DNA from: Idiomarina loihiensis
GTDB lineage: Bacteria > Pseudomonadota > Gammaproteobacteria > Enterobacterales > Alteromonadaceae
DNA: 64,000 nucleotides
NCBI RefSeq assembly: GCF_024584785.1
Contig: NZ_CP074112.1
Coordinates: forward strand, 248,001-312,000
Direction: 5' to 3'
In this document: positions 36,246-45,463 of the stretch, in pieces
Layout: the number at the start of each line of letters is the position of its first letter
Position numbering within the stretch: position 1 is the stretch's first letter
Made by a program: the position numbers and the translations under genes
The notes under the pieces: generated by a model
Database searches by the model: none
What the model saw: the letters and a program-made list of their open reading frames with translations, nothing else
What the model was told of the DNA's origin: nothing

Positions 36246-38644
36246 TGAAAGCCTCTTTGTATTCAGGACAACGCGCTTCAGAGCTATTGCCAGTATTGGC
36301 CTATTCAGACGATGAGCAACTGTTTTTCATGGAAGACCAAAGTGTTGGCTTTGGTTTTCTATGTGACCCATTGCCGGGTGGTGATGAGTCTGTTGCAGAC
36401 AGGGTTAATGTTCTACTCAACAACGACTGGCCAAAAGACACTTTGCTGCAATTTGGCCTTTACGCCTCGCCTGATATTCAAACCGACCTTCAGCGCATGA
36501 TGGGCTTACGGCATCGTCAATCTGATCCATTGCTTAGGGCGTCGATACGCAAACGTGCGGATTTCCTCGATGGGGGCACGGTTCAATCGATAGAAGAATC
36601 GACCCAGACTCAGGTACGCAACTTTCAACTGATCGTCACCTGCAAATTGCCTTTGGAAAGTCCTATTCCGACGGAGCGTGAGTTGAGTCGAGCATCCGCG
36701 CTTCGGGCTTCTTTCTCGCAAGCGCTGGCAACGGTTGGTTTTCGCGTCACTGAGATGACTGACCGAAACTGGCTCGCGGCAATAAGTGCTCAGCTTAACT
36801 GGGGAAAAGATGCTTCCTGGCGTAATCCATCACCAATCCGCAGTGAGGCAGATAAACCACTTCGGGAGCAAGTGTTGGATTATGACCGAGCTATCAAGGT
36901 GGATAGCCAAGGTCTGATGCTGGGCGATTACCGAGTTAAAACCTTATCGTTTAAACGCTTGCCTGAGCGGATCTGGTTTGGTCATGCCGCAAGTTTTGCG
37001 GGCGATATGATGACGGGCAGTCGCGGTTTACGCGGCAGCTTTTTGCTAAATGTCACCATTCACTTTCCCTCAGCTGAGGCGATGCGATCTCGTTTAGAGA
37101 CGAAGCGTCAGTGGGCGGTCAATCAGGCCTATGGCCCGATGCTCAAGTTTGTGCCGGTGCTTGCAGCCAAGAAAAAGAGATTTGATGTTCTTTTTGAAGC
37201 TTTGCAAGAAGGTGATCGTCCTATTCGGGCAAATATGACTTTGACGCTGTTTTCCCCAACGGAAGAAGCGTCCATCAGTTCTGTTTCAAATGCTCGAACC
37301 TATTTCAAAGAACTCGGATTTGAGCTGATGGAAGACAAGTACTTCTGTTTGCCCATTTTTCTGAATGCCCTGCCATTTGGTGCCGACCGCCAGGCGATGA
37401 ACGACTTGTTTCGATTCAAGACCATGGCGACACGGCATGTGATCCCTCTGTTGCCTTTGTTTGCGGATTGGAAAGGCACTGGCACGCCGGTGATTAACTT
37501 TGTTTCCCGTAATGGCCAGATCATGAGTGTGTCCCTTTATGACTCGGGCAGTAATTACAATTGTTGCATCGCGGCGCAATCGGGATCGGGTAAGTCATTC
37601 CTGGTGAACGAAATCATCTCCTCCTACCTATCAGAAGGCGGGCAATGCTGGGTGATTGATGTTGGCCGCTCTTATGAAAAGCTGTGTGAAGTCTATGACG
37701 GTGAGTTCTTACAGTTCGGGCGAGACAGTGGCATTTGCTTAAATCCGTTTGAAATCGTTGAGGACTATGACGAAGAAGCGGATGTGTTGGTTGGGTTATT
37801 GGCCGCAATGGCCGCACCTACGCAGTCATTAACCGATTTTCAGATGGCAAACCTAAAGCGTCAGACCCGTGAACTGTGGGAGAAAAAAGGTCGTGCCATG
37901 TTGGTTGATGATGTGGCAGAGGCTTTAAAAAATCATGAAGACCGACGTGTGCAAGACGTGGGTGAGCAGCTCTATCCGTTTACGACACAGGGCGAATATG
38001 GCCGATTCTTTAATGGCCACAACAATATTCGCTTCAAAAACCGTTTCACCGTTCTGGAGTTAGAAGAGCTTAAGGGGCGTAAGCATCTACAACAAGTAGT
38101 GTTGCTTCAGCTTATCTACCAAATCCAACAAGAGATGTACTTAGGTGAGCGGGATCGTCGCAAGATTGTGTTCATTGATGAAGCTTGGGATCTGCTGACT
38201 CAAGGTGATGTCGGTAAGTTCATTGAGACGGGTTACCGTCGATTTCGAAAATATGGCGGCAGTGCTGTAACGGTAACGCAGTCGGTCAACGATTTGTATG
38301 ACAGCCCAACAGGTAAAGCCATCGCTGAAAACTCGGCCAATATGTACCTGCTTGGCCAAAAAGCTGAAACCATCAACGCGCTCAAAAAAGAAGGCCGCTT
38401 GCCACTAGGTGAAGGCGGCTATGAATACCTGAAAACGGTTCATACCGTCACGGGTGTCTATTCCGAGATTTTCTTTATTACCGAAATGGGCACCGGGATT
38501 GGCCGCCTCATTGTCGATCCGTTTCACAAGCTGTTGTACTCGTCCCGTGCAGAAGATGTAAACGCGATTAAACAGTTAACGCGCAAAGGCCTTTCTGTTG
38601 CTGATGCCATCTCTCAGTTGTTGAAGGAGCGAGGCTATGAATAA
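36245..38644 (+). CDS. traC: TraC, VirB4-like pilus assembly ATPase
   Basis: This 799-residue cytoplasmic ATPase powers F-type pilus assembly. It has Walker A AAQSGSGKSFLVNE and Walker B KIVFIDEAWDLL. ATG 36245 is preceded by GGAGGGG at proper spacing, so I prefer it to the upstream in-frame GTG. It overlaps the next gene by 8 bases. Length agrees with TraC of F and SXT. Confidence 0.93.
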   Translation: MKASLYSGQRASELLPVLAYSDDEQLFFMEDQSVGFGFLCDPLPGGDESVADRVNVLLNNDWPKDTLLQFGLYASPDIQTDLQRMMGLRHRQSDPLLRASIRKRADFLDGGTVQSIEESTQTQVRNFQLIVTCKLPLESPIPTERELSRASALRASFSQALATVGFRVTEMTDRNWLAAISAQLNWGKDASWRNPSPIRSEADKPLREQVLDYDRAIKVDSQGLMLGDYRVKTLSFKRLPERIWFGHAASFAGDMMTGSRGLRGSFLLNVTIHFPSAEAMRSRLETKRQWAVNQAYGPMLKFVPVLAAKKKRFDVLFEALQEGDRPIRANMTLTLFSPTEEASISSVSNARTYFKELGFELMEDKYFCLPIFLNALPFGADRQAMNDLFRFKTMATRHVIPLLPLFADWKGTGTPVINFVSRNGQIMSVSLYDSGSNYNCCIAAQSGSGKSFLVNEIISSYLSEGGQCWVIDVGRSYEKLCEVYDGEFLQFGRDSGICLNPFEIVEDYDEEADVLVGLLAAMAAPTQSLTDFQMANLKRQTRELWEKKGRAMLVDDVAEALKNHEDRRVQDVGEQLYPFTTQGEYGRFFNGHNNIRFKNRFTVLELEELKGRKHLQQVVLLQLIYQIQQEMYLGERDRRKIVFIDEAWDLLTQGDVGKFIETGYRRFRKYGGSAVTVTQSVNDLYDSPTGKAIAENSANMYLLGQKAETINALKKEGRLPLGEGGYEYLKTVHTVTGVYSEIFFITEMGTGIGRLIVDPFHKLLYSSRAEDVNAIKQLTRKGLSVADAISQLLKERGYE

Positions 38645-38984
38645 GACCACGCTTTGGCCATTTATGGCCTCTATTACTTTGTCTATTGCAGGCAGCGGTT
38701 TAATGACCAGCTGGCTCTTAATGAAAACACTCGAACCCATCCACAGCCAGTTGGCGTTAAGTACGCCCATTGCAGTCGTAGATTTTGGGGAGGCGGTGTT
38801 GTCACTGGGCCCCAATGCCAGCGAACAAGACATCGAATCCAGGTTGCTTCAGACCAATCAGCAAATTGAAAAGTTAAAAACAGCCGGTTTTATCGTGCTG
38901 GATGCCCAAGCGGTGGTGGGTGCTGATGATTCCGTATTTGTGCCAGTAGGCTCAAAGGAGGTGTCTCATGCAGATACTCCGTAA
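38637..38984 (+). CDS. TrbI-like small membrane protein of the transfer region
   Basis: This 115-residue protein has one N-terminal membrane helix (about 8-30) and a periplasmic part with a short coiled-coil (IESRLLQTNQQIEKLKTAG). F-type systems encode TrbI between traC and traW, where it affects pilus retraction. Position and topology fit, but similarity is weak, so no symbol is assigned. It overlaps traC and trhF. Confidence 0.65.
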   Translation: MNKTTLWPFMASITLSIAGSGLMTSWLLMKTLEPIHSQLALSTPIAVVDFGEAVLSLGPNASEQDIESRLLQTNQQIEKLKTAGFIVLDAQAVVGADDSVFVPVGSKEVSHADTP

Positions 38985-39480
38985 AAGAATGCCTTGGCGG
39001 CCATACCTCATCCGGTTGACTGTTCTTGCGTTAATCATGGCCTTGGTAGGCACCTACGCCATGATGCGCTACCGAATAGGTATTGATACCCAGCAAGAGC
39101 GCTGCCTGCCTGATACCACGGTGTATCTGATTGACCTATGGAATAAAGAGCCCGTTAAGGATGGTTTGTATGCCTTCCACTCAAAAGGACTTGCTCCGTT
39201 ATATAACGACGGTACTCGGATGCTGAAACGCCTAACAGGGATGCCAGGGGATGAAGTCAAGGTGACGCCTGAGCATGTACTGGTGAATGGTGCTGAAGTC
39301 TCTACCGGCATGGCATTAGCCCAGCGTCTTGGTGTGGCTGAAACAGAATTTAGCCGCTCATTGACGCTGCAAGAAAACGAGTATTGGTTTTCCGGTGAGG
39401 CCGCAACGAGTTTCGACTCCCGCTATTGGAACGCCGTTAAGCGCGAGCAGATTGTCGGTCGCGCTTGGCCGCTTTGGTAG
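38968..39480 (+). CDS. trhF: TrhF, S26 signal-peptidase-like protein
   Basis: This 170-residue membrane protein has one N-terminal helix (about 13-33) and a TraF-type S26 peptidase fold. The lysine box reads MLKRLTGMPGDEV. In place of the usual catalytic Ser region I read CLPDTTVYLID, without an obvious SxxP serine. In IncH and SXT systems TrhF is essential for pilin maturation or cyclisation. Start ATG 38968 has GGAGG 6 bases upstream. Confidence 0.8.
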   Translation: MQILRKRMPWRPYLIRLTVLALIMALVGTYAMMRYRIGIDTQQERCLPDTTVYLIDLWNKEPVKDGLYAFHSKGLAPLYNDGTRMLKRLTGMPGDEVKVTPEHVLVNGAEVSTGMALAQRLGVAETEFSRSLTLQENEYWFSGEAATSFDSRYWNAVKREQIVGRAWPLW

Positions 39481-39490
39481 GAGGTAGATG

Positions 39491-40615
39491 ATGCAAAGAC
39501 TATGTCTCTTATTTTTGTTGGTTGCGCCATTGGCTTGGGTTCAAGTGTCCTGGGCACAAGAGCCTTTTCCGTTGTCTGACGAAGACAAAAAGATCGTCGA
39601 AATGAGCCGCAGCATTTTACAAAGTGCTGTGGATGGTTCATCTGAATTTATTGAGCCTTTTGCACCGATTGAACAACCTGCGTCGCTCAAACACAACGAT
39701 GAATGGTTGATTTTTGCGTCGTCTTCACTGGGAGATTCGTCACTGAAGCAGCTATTTAAAGAGGCCAGTGCTACCGGCGCTATTGTGTTGTTTCGGGGAA
39801 TTCCTGAAGGAAAGACCTTGGGGGCGGCTATCCGTGATTGGCATACGCTGATGACGGGGCTTGATCCTGTTCCTCAGGTTCGAATCGATCCGAAAGCCTT
39901 TGTGCACTGGCGGGTGACTAGCGTGCCTGCCATTTTCCGCATAGAAGATGACAAGGTGACTGCAAGTGCACTAGGGGTTTACAGCAACGACTGGTTGCAG
40001 CGTCAAATTGAAACAGGCAATACCGGTTCATTGGGTCAACGCGGTCCTATTCATTCCATTTTAGAACCGGATTTGATGCAAGTGGCGATGCAGCGTTTAC
40101 AGTCGATTGACCTGGGCGCATTAAAGAAAAAAGCCATTGAGCGTTTCTGGTCTCGCCAAACTTTCACTGACTTACCCAAAGCCACGCAGTATCGGATAAG
40201 AATGGTTGATCCAACCATCGTCATGAAGCGGCCACTATTGGATGCCAATGGCCGAACATTGATCCCAGCAGGAACGCGTATTAACCCGCTAAAAGCCTTG
40301 CCGTTTACTCAGCAGCTTGTGGTGTTTAATGCGTCGAACGCTGAAGAAGTGGACGCAGTTGCGCATTGGCTTGAGACGCAAGATAGGACACTGCGCCGCA
40401 TTACGCTTATCACCACGCAGCTCGACCGTACTCAAGGTTGGAATAGCCTCAATGCGCTCGAAAAGACATTGGACAGTCCGGTTTACCTTCTCAATGCCTC
40501 GCTAAAGCAGCGCTTTGATCTGCAAGTCACCCCATCGTTTGTTCAAGCAAAGGGGCTCGCGTTTGAAATAGAAGAAATTCCAGCAAAGGAGCTTGTTCAT
40601 GAAAAAGCTCAATAA
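39491..40615 (+). CDS. traW: TraW with fused TrbC-like domain
   Basis: This 374-residue secreted protein has a signal peptide ending near SWAQE. A TrbC-type domain (about 70-175, with DEWLIFASSSLGDSSLKQLF) is joined to a TraW domain (about 185-365, with GRTLIPAGTRINPLKALPF). In F these are separate proteins that interact during pilus assembly; the fusion is usual for the SXT/IncA/C/IncH group. AGGAGG is 6 bases before ATG 39491, so I prefer it to the adjacent ATG at 39488. It overlaps traU. Confidence 0.88.
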   Translation: MQRLCLLFLLVAPLAWVQVSWAQEPFPLSDEDKKIVEMSRSILQSAVDGSSEFIEPFAPIEQPASLKHNDEWLIFASSSLGDSSLKQLFKEASATGAIVLFRGIPEGKTLGAAIRDWHTLMTGLDPVPQVRIDPKAFVHWRVTSVPAIFRIEDDKVTASALGVYSNDWLQRQIETGNTGSLGQRGPIHSILEPDLMQVAMQRLQSIDLGALKKKAIERFWSRQTFTDLPKATQYRIRMVDPTIVMKRPLLDANGRTLIPAGTRINPLKALPFTQQLVVFNASNAEEVDAVAHWLETQDRTLRRITLITTQLDRTQGWNSLNALEKTLDSPVYLLNASLKQRFDLQVTPSFVQAKGLAFEIEEIPAKELVHEKAQ

Positions 40616-41627
40616 TACGTATCGTCTGTTGCGGACTCTCGTTGTCATGTTTGTCCTGGGCGCATCTATTTCTGCTAAAGCCGAACTGACCTGCCCAGAC
40701 GCGGGTTTATTGTCCGGTAAGTTGCTGACGGATGTTTGCTGGTCATGCATTTTTCCTATCCGGGTTGCAGGTCTTCCACTTGGCTCTGGCAGTGTCCCAA
40801 GCGGCGCATCAAACAAGTCGTTTTGCTTATGTGAAGACAACTTAGGTGTGCCAAGGCCAGGTATTGTTACCAGCATGTGGGAGCCAGCGCGTCTGATTGA
40901 ACTGGTCAGAACGCCGGGTTGTTCGCCTTCACTGGGAGGGATTCGCTTACCGTTAGGTGATAGGCGATTGCAAGGTGGTCATGGTGAAGGTGAATACGAT
41001 ACCGGTGATCTTGCTTTCTATCATTACCATTATTACGCCTTTCCGCTTTTGGTCATGCTCGATTTGTTCATGGATGGCAATTGCAATGCCGATGGTTACA
41101 TGGATTTTGACTTGATGTATTTGTCGGAATTGGACCCAACATGGCTGAACGATGAACTGGCCTTTTTTACTCAGCCTGAAGCTGCTGCTGTTGCTAATCC
41201 ATTGGCTATCTCTGCTTGTACCGCTGACGCTGCTTCATCAACGCTTGGTAAACCCATCGATCAGTTGTTTTGGTGTGCTGGCAGTTGGGGCCATCTCTAT
41301 CCGTTATCTGGCCACACCTTAGCCTTTGGTTCATTAGCAGAAAACACCAGCCATTTAGCGGCGCGTGCAATCGCGGCTCAACACAGGCGTGGTCTTGCAA
41401 GACGAACAATGGGGAGCAGTGCGCTATGCCGACCTGTTATCGAACCCATGCTGCCGAAATCCCAATACAAGATGAGTATGTTCTTCCCTGTACCGGAAAC
41501 TGAAAGTGCGCATGTCATCGGTGAAAGCACCATGAAATGGGGAGAGTGGCGAACGATCCCCGGTGCCGGTGAAGATGCGCTCTACATTTTGTGGCGCTGG
41601 CAAGACTGCTGTAACTCGGGAGGTTAA
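40599..41627 (+). CDS. traU: TraU, cysteine-rich periplasmic transfer protein
   Basis: This 342-residue secreted protein has a signal peptide ending near SAKAE, then a cysteine-rich body with the TraU signatures (CWSCIFPIRVAGLP, HYHYYAFPLL). TraU stabilises mating pairs and DNA transfer and depends on disulfides, which matches the nearby dsbC. ATG 40599 follows AAGGAG; it overlaps the end of traW by 17 bases and is 2 bases from traN. Confidence 0.92.
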   Translation: MKKLNNTYRLLRTLVVMFVLGASISAKAELTCPDAGLLSGKLLTDVCWSCIFPIRVAGLPLGSGSVPSGASNKSFCLCEDNLGVPRPGIVTSMWEPARLIELVRTPGCSPSLGGIRLPLGDRRLQGGHGEGEYDTGDLAFYHYHYYAFPLLVMLDLFMDGNCNADGYMDFDLMYLSELDPTWLNDELAFFTQPEAAAVANPLAISACTADAASSTLGKPIDQLFWCAGSWGHLYPLSGHTLAFGSLAENTSHLAARAIAAQHRRGLARRTMGSSALCRPVIEPMLPKSQYKMSMFFPVPETESAHVIGESTMKWGEWRTIPGAGEDALYILWRWQDCCNSGG

Positions 41628-41629
41628 CC

Positions 41630-44600
41630 ATGAAACCAACACTTTTTACCCGAGTTTTAGCGGGTATTTTATCAATCACTATGGCGTGCCTGCCCTTACA
41701 TGGTGTGGCCGCTGATGTGCAGCGCCAATCCGGCTTAAGCGGACAACAAGAAGGTAAGCAATTGCTGCAAAACTGGACGATGCCCGCACTCAATGGCAAT
41801 ACATTGTCGGTGCCGAATGGCAGTGGTAATGAGTCCATTAACTTGCAAGAGCTTTTCCCTGGTATGGATCAGGGCTCATTGGATGTCTTAACGGGCGTTT
41901 ATGGCTCTGATGCCAGCATGAATCAATTGGGGACACAGCGCCAAGAGAGCATGGCATCCGAAAGTGGCGCTACGGGTGAAGCATTTCGTTCGCTACAGGA
42001 AATCAAAGACAGGTCTCGGCCAGATATGGTCAATGATCCGCTTTGGGCATTAACTGATGCGGTTCAAACTGACCCAAATCTATTAACGCAAAGCTTCCCC
42101 GGCTGTGAGTCTCAAGGTGAAGGCAGCCCAAACTACCAGCAATGTGACAGGCTCAATACAGCGGTTAACAGCTGCACGATTACTCACGATTACACGGCAG
42201 GCATTATTGAGCATGTTTCAGGACCAATGAACCTTCGCTCTTGTGGTGAGGGATGTCTTGAAGTTTGGATTGGACGAATTGGCGACAACTACTGGAGTGG
42301 CCGTTGTAAAGTGTTTGAACAGGCCATCACACTCAAAGTCGTGAACCCCGATGCGATTACCTCAGCCGTTCTTGAATACGCCAAATGGGATGACTACATG
42401 CAAGTGTGGCTTGGTGATCAGAAAGTCTGGTCTGGGCCGAACAATAACTTTCCACCAGAAACGGCTGGCCGCTGCGAGCTCAGTACAAGTTGGGAGCGCA
42501 ATCCTAATACTGACTTAACCTCTAAGCTAAAAGCGGTAGAGCCCGGTTTAGAAGTGCCAGTAAAAATTCGCGTATCGGTAACGGGTAGTGGTGAGGGGTA
42601 TGCACGTATCAAGGTGCGCTTTGATCCAACCAAGGTGGTGATGAATGATAGTTGGTCGCCACAATCCTGTATCGAACAAGCAGCGGATATCCCGACTAAG
42701 TTTTCAGACTACAGCATTCAATGCACGGATCAGCCGTCTTCAACCAACGGATGTACGGTGGTCAATGGTGTTTCAGTTTGTGAATCCTACTTTGCTCCAA
42801 GCCCTGTGGCTGGCATATCGCCTTTGTGTCGGCGTGTACAAGTCAGTGTGGATGATGAAAGCTATAAGGGGATTGAAAATCAGGCCTGCCAAGTGCTTGA
42901 AGCGAATCCTTCCTGTGGATTCATGTCGTCAGAATGTGCCGAAACCAATGATAAAGGTGAATGCATTCGTTTTACCGATACCTATGACTGTGGATTGCAA
43001 ACCAGCGATCCAAAGTGCGTGGTATCCAATCTTATGCCGAGTAGTTTTGAGGCATGTGAGCCTACTCAGACGATTACGCCATTTACTGAAACCAAGCATG
43101 TACCGGATTACCAGGTGTGCGAGAAGATCAGCACGCTTACTCAGTGTCAGTTAGAACGACGTGTATCCGCTGAAACCCATCAACAAAGCTGGTCCATTGA
43201 GCGCGGTTGCTTTAGCTCTGAAACGCTCAGCTTTGTTCCACAGCACAGCAGTACCATGCAAACTGGAAACGCGACGCTGAGAGTGTTTGATAATCAAAAT
43301 ACTGAGATAAAAATCACCGAGTCGCCGTCCAAGGCAAATGGCTGGAAAACGACACTCTCATTGACGGGCAACAAGGAGACGGTCACAGAGACGAAACCGT
43401 CCATTAAATACCCTGAAATGACCTGTCCAAAAGGAACCTTGGTTGGCTCATTGTGCAAGGTCGTTAATGGGTCGATTATTTCGTGGCATGAACCGCAGGA
43501 AGTCACGCGTTCCAGATGTGAGTCCGGCTGGAACAAAGTCGATTTCGATACTTGCAGCCGAGAAGTTCAGAAGTGTTTGGCTCCTGCGAAACTGAGTGCT
43601 TCCTTGACCTTCTCTGGCAAATACTTAGAGCAAGACGTTGTTCATCAATCAAGTGATCCGGGCATAGACCAATGCTTGATGCAAACGGATCAGTTCACTG
43701 CGGTGCAGTGGCAGTGTTTGGATACGGGCATAAAACGAATCGACGGGTTAACAGTTGGTAGTGGCGAGTTGGCCAATCTTGGAAGCCTTTATCCGACGGT
43801 TGTTTCGTCTCCTGCTCATTTAACCAGTCGTGGCAGCTCTGATGGACTGGGGCTCTCATGCTGGAGGGCAAAAGCGACCTACAATGCTTCGACTGCTCAT
43901 CCAGAATTCAACATGGGCAGCTCAGATAGCTGGGTAGATGCCAATGGTAATACACAAACCATCGTCAATAACGGACAAAACACGACCACCAATACGTGTG
44001 CCGCGCTGGAGCAAAACCCGGCCTGCCAGTATGTCAGAACCGAATGCACTGAAGGCGGGGCTGGTCATGAAGGCTTCTGTTATATCCAAAGTTTGGTGTA
44101 TGACTGTGGACAAAGCGTTGAAGTGCAAAATGCACGAATGGAAACTCAATACAACTGTGAGGGGCCAGTTCGCTGTATGGGCACAGATTGTTTAGAGCCA
44201 GAGTCAATCAAGCAGGCTAACTTTGCAGAGGCCGCCGCGATGCTTAATGCGGCGCAGTTTATGACCAATGATATGTCATGCACGGGAGCTGATGGCCAAG
44301 ATAACGTCGAGTGTACGGTCTTTAAAGGTAATGCTGGCCAGTGCAAAAAAGCCGTTGGCGGTATAGTGGATTGCTGTGAAAAGCCAAGTGGCGTGTCGTT
44401 ATCGGATTACATCACAATGATTGTGGCGGTCAACAAGCTTGATACGGCAGTCATGGCCATGAATCCGTCGTCGGCAATCTATGGTTCCTGGAATACGCTT
44501 AGGGAGCCAATCACGAGTACTTGGAGTGCGGTCAAAGAGCCCTTTGTGTCTGCTTGGGACTCTCTTATGGGGGCTGGGCCATCAACGGCTGCTGGCGCGG

Positions 44601-45322
44601 GAGCGGAGCAAGCTGCGACTGGCTTCATGCAGGTGTTGACCAACAAAACGGCTGAATGGGTAGGTACGACCTTTGGTTCGGGGGCGCAATCGGCACTGTT
44701 TAGTAACGTTGGTGGCGCAGTTGGAGCCGATGGTGTCGTTTCGGGTGGTAACTTTGCGCTGGGTGGCGCTGCGGGCGCGGTTCTGAGTACGGTTATGACG
44801 GCCTACATGATTTACTCAGTCACCATGATCCTCATTCAGCTTATCTGGAAATGTGAGCAGAGTGAGTTTGAGATGAACGCTAAGCGGGTATTGAAGAGTT
44901 GCCACTATGTGGGCTCTTACTGCAAGTCTAAGTTCTTAGGTGCCTGTGTTGAGAAACGGCAATCATATTGCTGCTTTACTTCGCCGCTTTCACGGATCAT
45001 TCAAGAGCAAGTGCGTCCGCAATTGGGCCTTGGCTGGGGCAGTGCGAAATCTCCAAACTGTGAAGGATTGACCGCGAGTCAGTTAAACCAGGTGGATTGG
45101 AGCCAAGTCAATCTGGATGAATGGATAGGTATCTTATCGATAACAGGCAACCTACCCGAAGTACCGTCACTGGATCTGGAAAGACTCACAGGCTCAGGAA
45201 GTACGCTAAACGTTGATGGAAATCGTCAGAGTGCCGCAGACAGAGCCCTTGAACGGCTAAACGGAATGGATGCCCAGAAACTGCGTCAGGAGGCGACGGA
45301 GGAAATTTCGGGGAATAACTAG
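41630..45322 (+). CDS. traN: TraN, outer-membrane mating-pair stabilisation protein
   Basis: This 1230-residue secreted protein has a signal peptide (ending GVAAD) and dozens of cysteines arranged in repeats such as CAALEQNPACQYVRTEC and CQVLEANPSCGFMSSEC. TraN contacts the recipient surface and sets host preference. It is much longer than F TraN (about 600 residues), as is usual in SXT-like elements. The C-terminal part has a glycine-rich hydrophobic stretch. It is the last gene before the defence island. Confidence 0.9.
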   Translation: MKPTLFTRVLAGILSITMACLPLHGVAADVQRQSGLSGQQEGKQLLQNWTMPALNGNTLSVPNGSGNESINLQELFPGMDQGSLDVLTGVYGSDASMNQLGTQRQESMASESGATGEAFRSLQEIKDRSRPDMVNDPLWALTDAVQTDPNLLTQSFPGCESQGEGSPNYQQCDRLNTAVNSCTITHDYTAGIIEHVSGPMNLRSCGEGCLEVWIGRIGDNYWSGRCKVFEQAITLKVVNPDAITSAVLEYAKWDDYMQVWLGDQKVWSGPNNNFPPETAGRCELSTSWERNPNTDLTSKLKAVEPGLEVPVKIRVSVTGSGEGYARIKVRFDPTKVVMNDSWSPQSCIEQAADIPTKFSDYSIQCTDQPSSTNGCTVVNGVSVCESYFAPSPVAGISPLCRRVQVSVDDESYKGIENQACQVLEANPSCGFMSSECAETNDKGECIRFTDTYDCGLQTSDPKCVVSNLMPSSFEACEPTQTITPFTETKHVPDYQVCEKISTLTQCQLERRVSAETHQQSWSIERGCFSSETLSFVPQHSSTMQTGNATLRVFDNQNTEIKITESPSKANGWKTTLSLTGNKETVTETKPSIKYPEMTCPKGTLVGSLCKVVNGSIISWHEPQEVTRSRCESGWNKVDFDTCSREVQKCLAPAKLSASLTFSGKYLEQDVVHQSSDPGIDQCLMQTDQFTAVQWQCLDTGIKRIDGLTVGSGELANLGSLYPTVVSSPAHLTSRGSSDGLGLSCWRAKATYNASTAHPEFNMGSSDSWVDANGNTQTIVNNGQNTTTNTCAALEQNPACQYVRTECTEGGAGHEGFCYIQSLVYDCGQSVEVQNARMETQYNCEGPVRCMGTDCLEPESIKQANFAEAAAMLNAAQFMTNDMSCTGADGQDNVECTVFKGNAGQCKKAVGGIVDCCEKPSGVSLSDYITMIVAVNKLDTAVMAMNPSSAIYGSWNTLREPITSTWSAVKEPFVSAWDSLMGAGPSTAAGAGAEQAATGFMQVLTNKTAEWVGTTFGSGAQSALFSNVGGAVGADGVVSGGNFALGGAAGAVLSTVMTAYMIYSVTMILIQLIWKCEQSEFEMNAKRVLKSCHYVGSYCKSKFLGACVEKRQSYCCFTSPLSRIIQEQVRPQLGLGWGSAKSPNCEGLTASQLNQVDWSQVNLDEWIGILSITGNLPEVPSLDLERLTGSGSTLNVDGNRQSAADRALERLNGMDAQKLRQEATEEISGNN

Positions 45323-45336
45323 AAGAAAAAATCTTT

Positions 45337-45364
45337 GTCAGCTCCAGTATATTTTGGAGCTGAC
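45337..45364 (-). terminator. terminator between traN and the defence island
   Basis: GTCAGCTCCA and TGGAGCTGAC are perfect 10-bp arms. On the minus strand the stem is followed after a few bases by TTTTTTC, so it serves the leftward defence genes best; it may work for traN as well. Confidence 0.7.
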
Positions 45365-45463
45365 ATCGCGCTAGATGTTGCATTATATTTAGTAAAGAGA
45401 ACGTTTTTGAGGACGGTTTATGGCTTTGCAAGTTTTGAACTGAGTAGTTTAGCTAATGACTTT

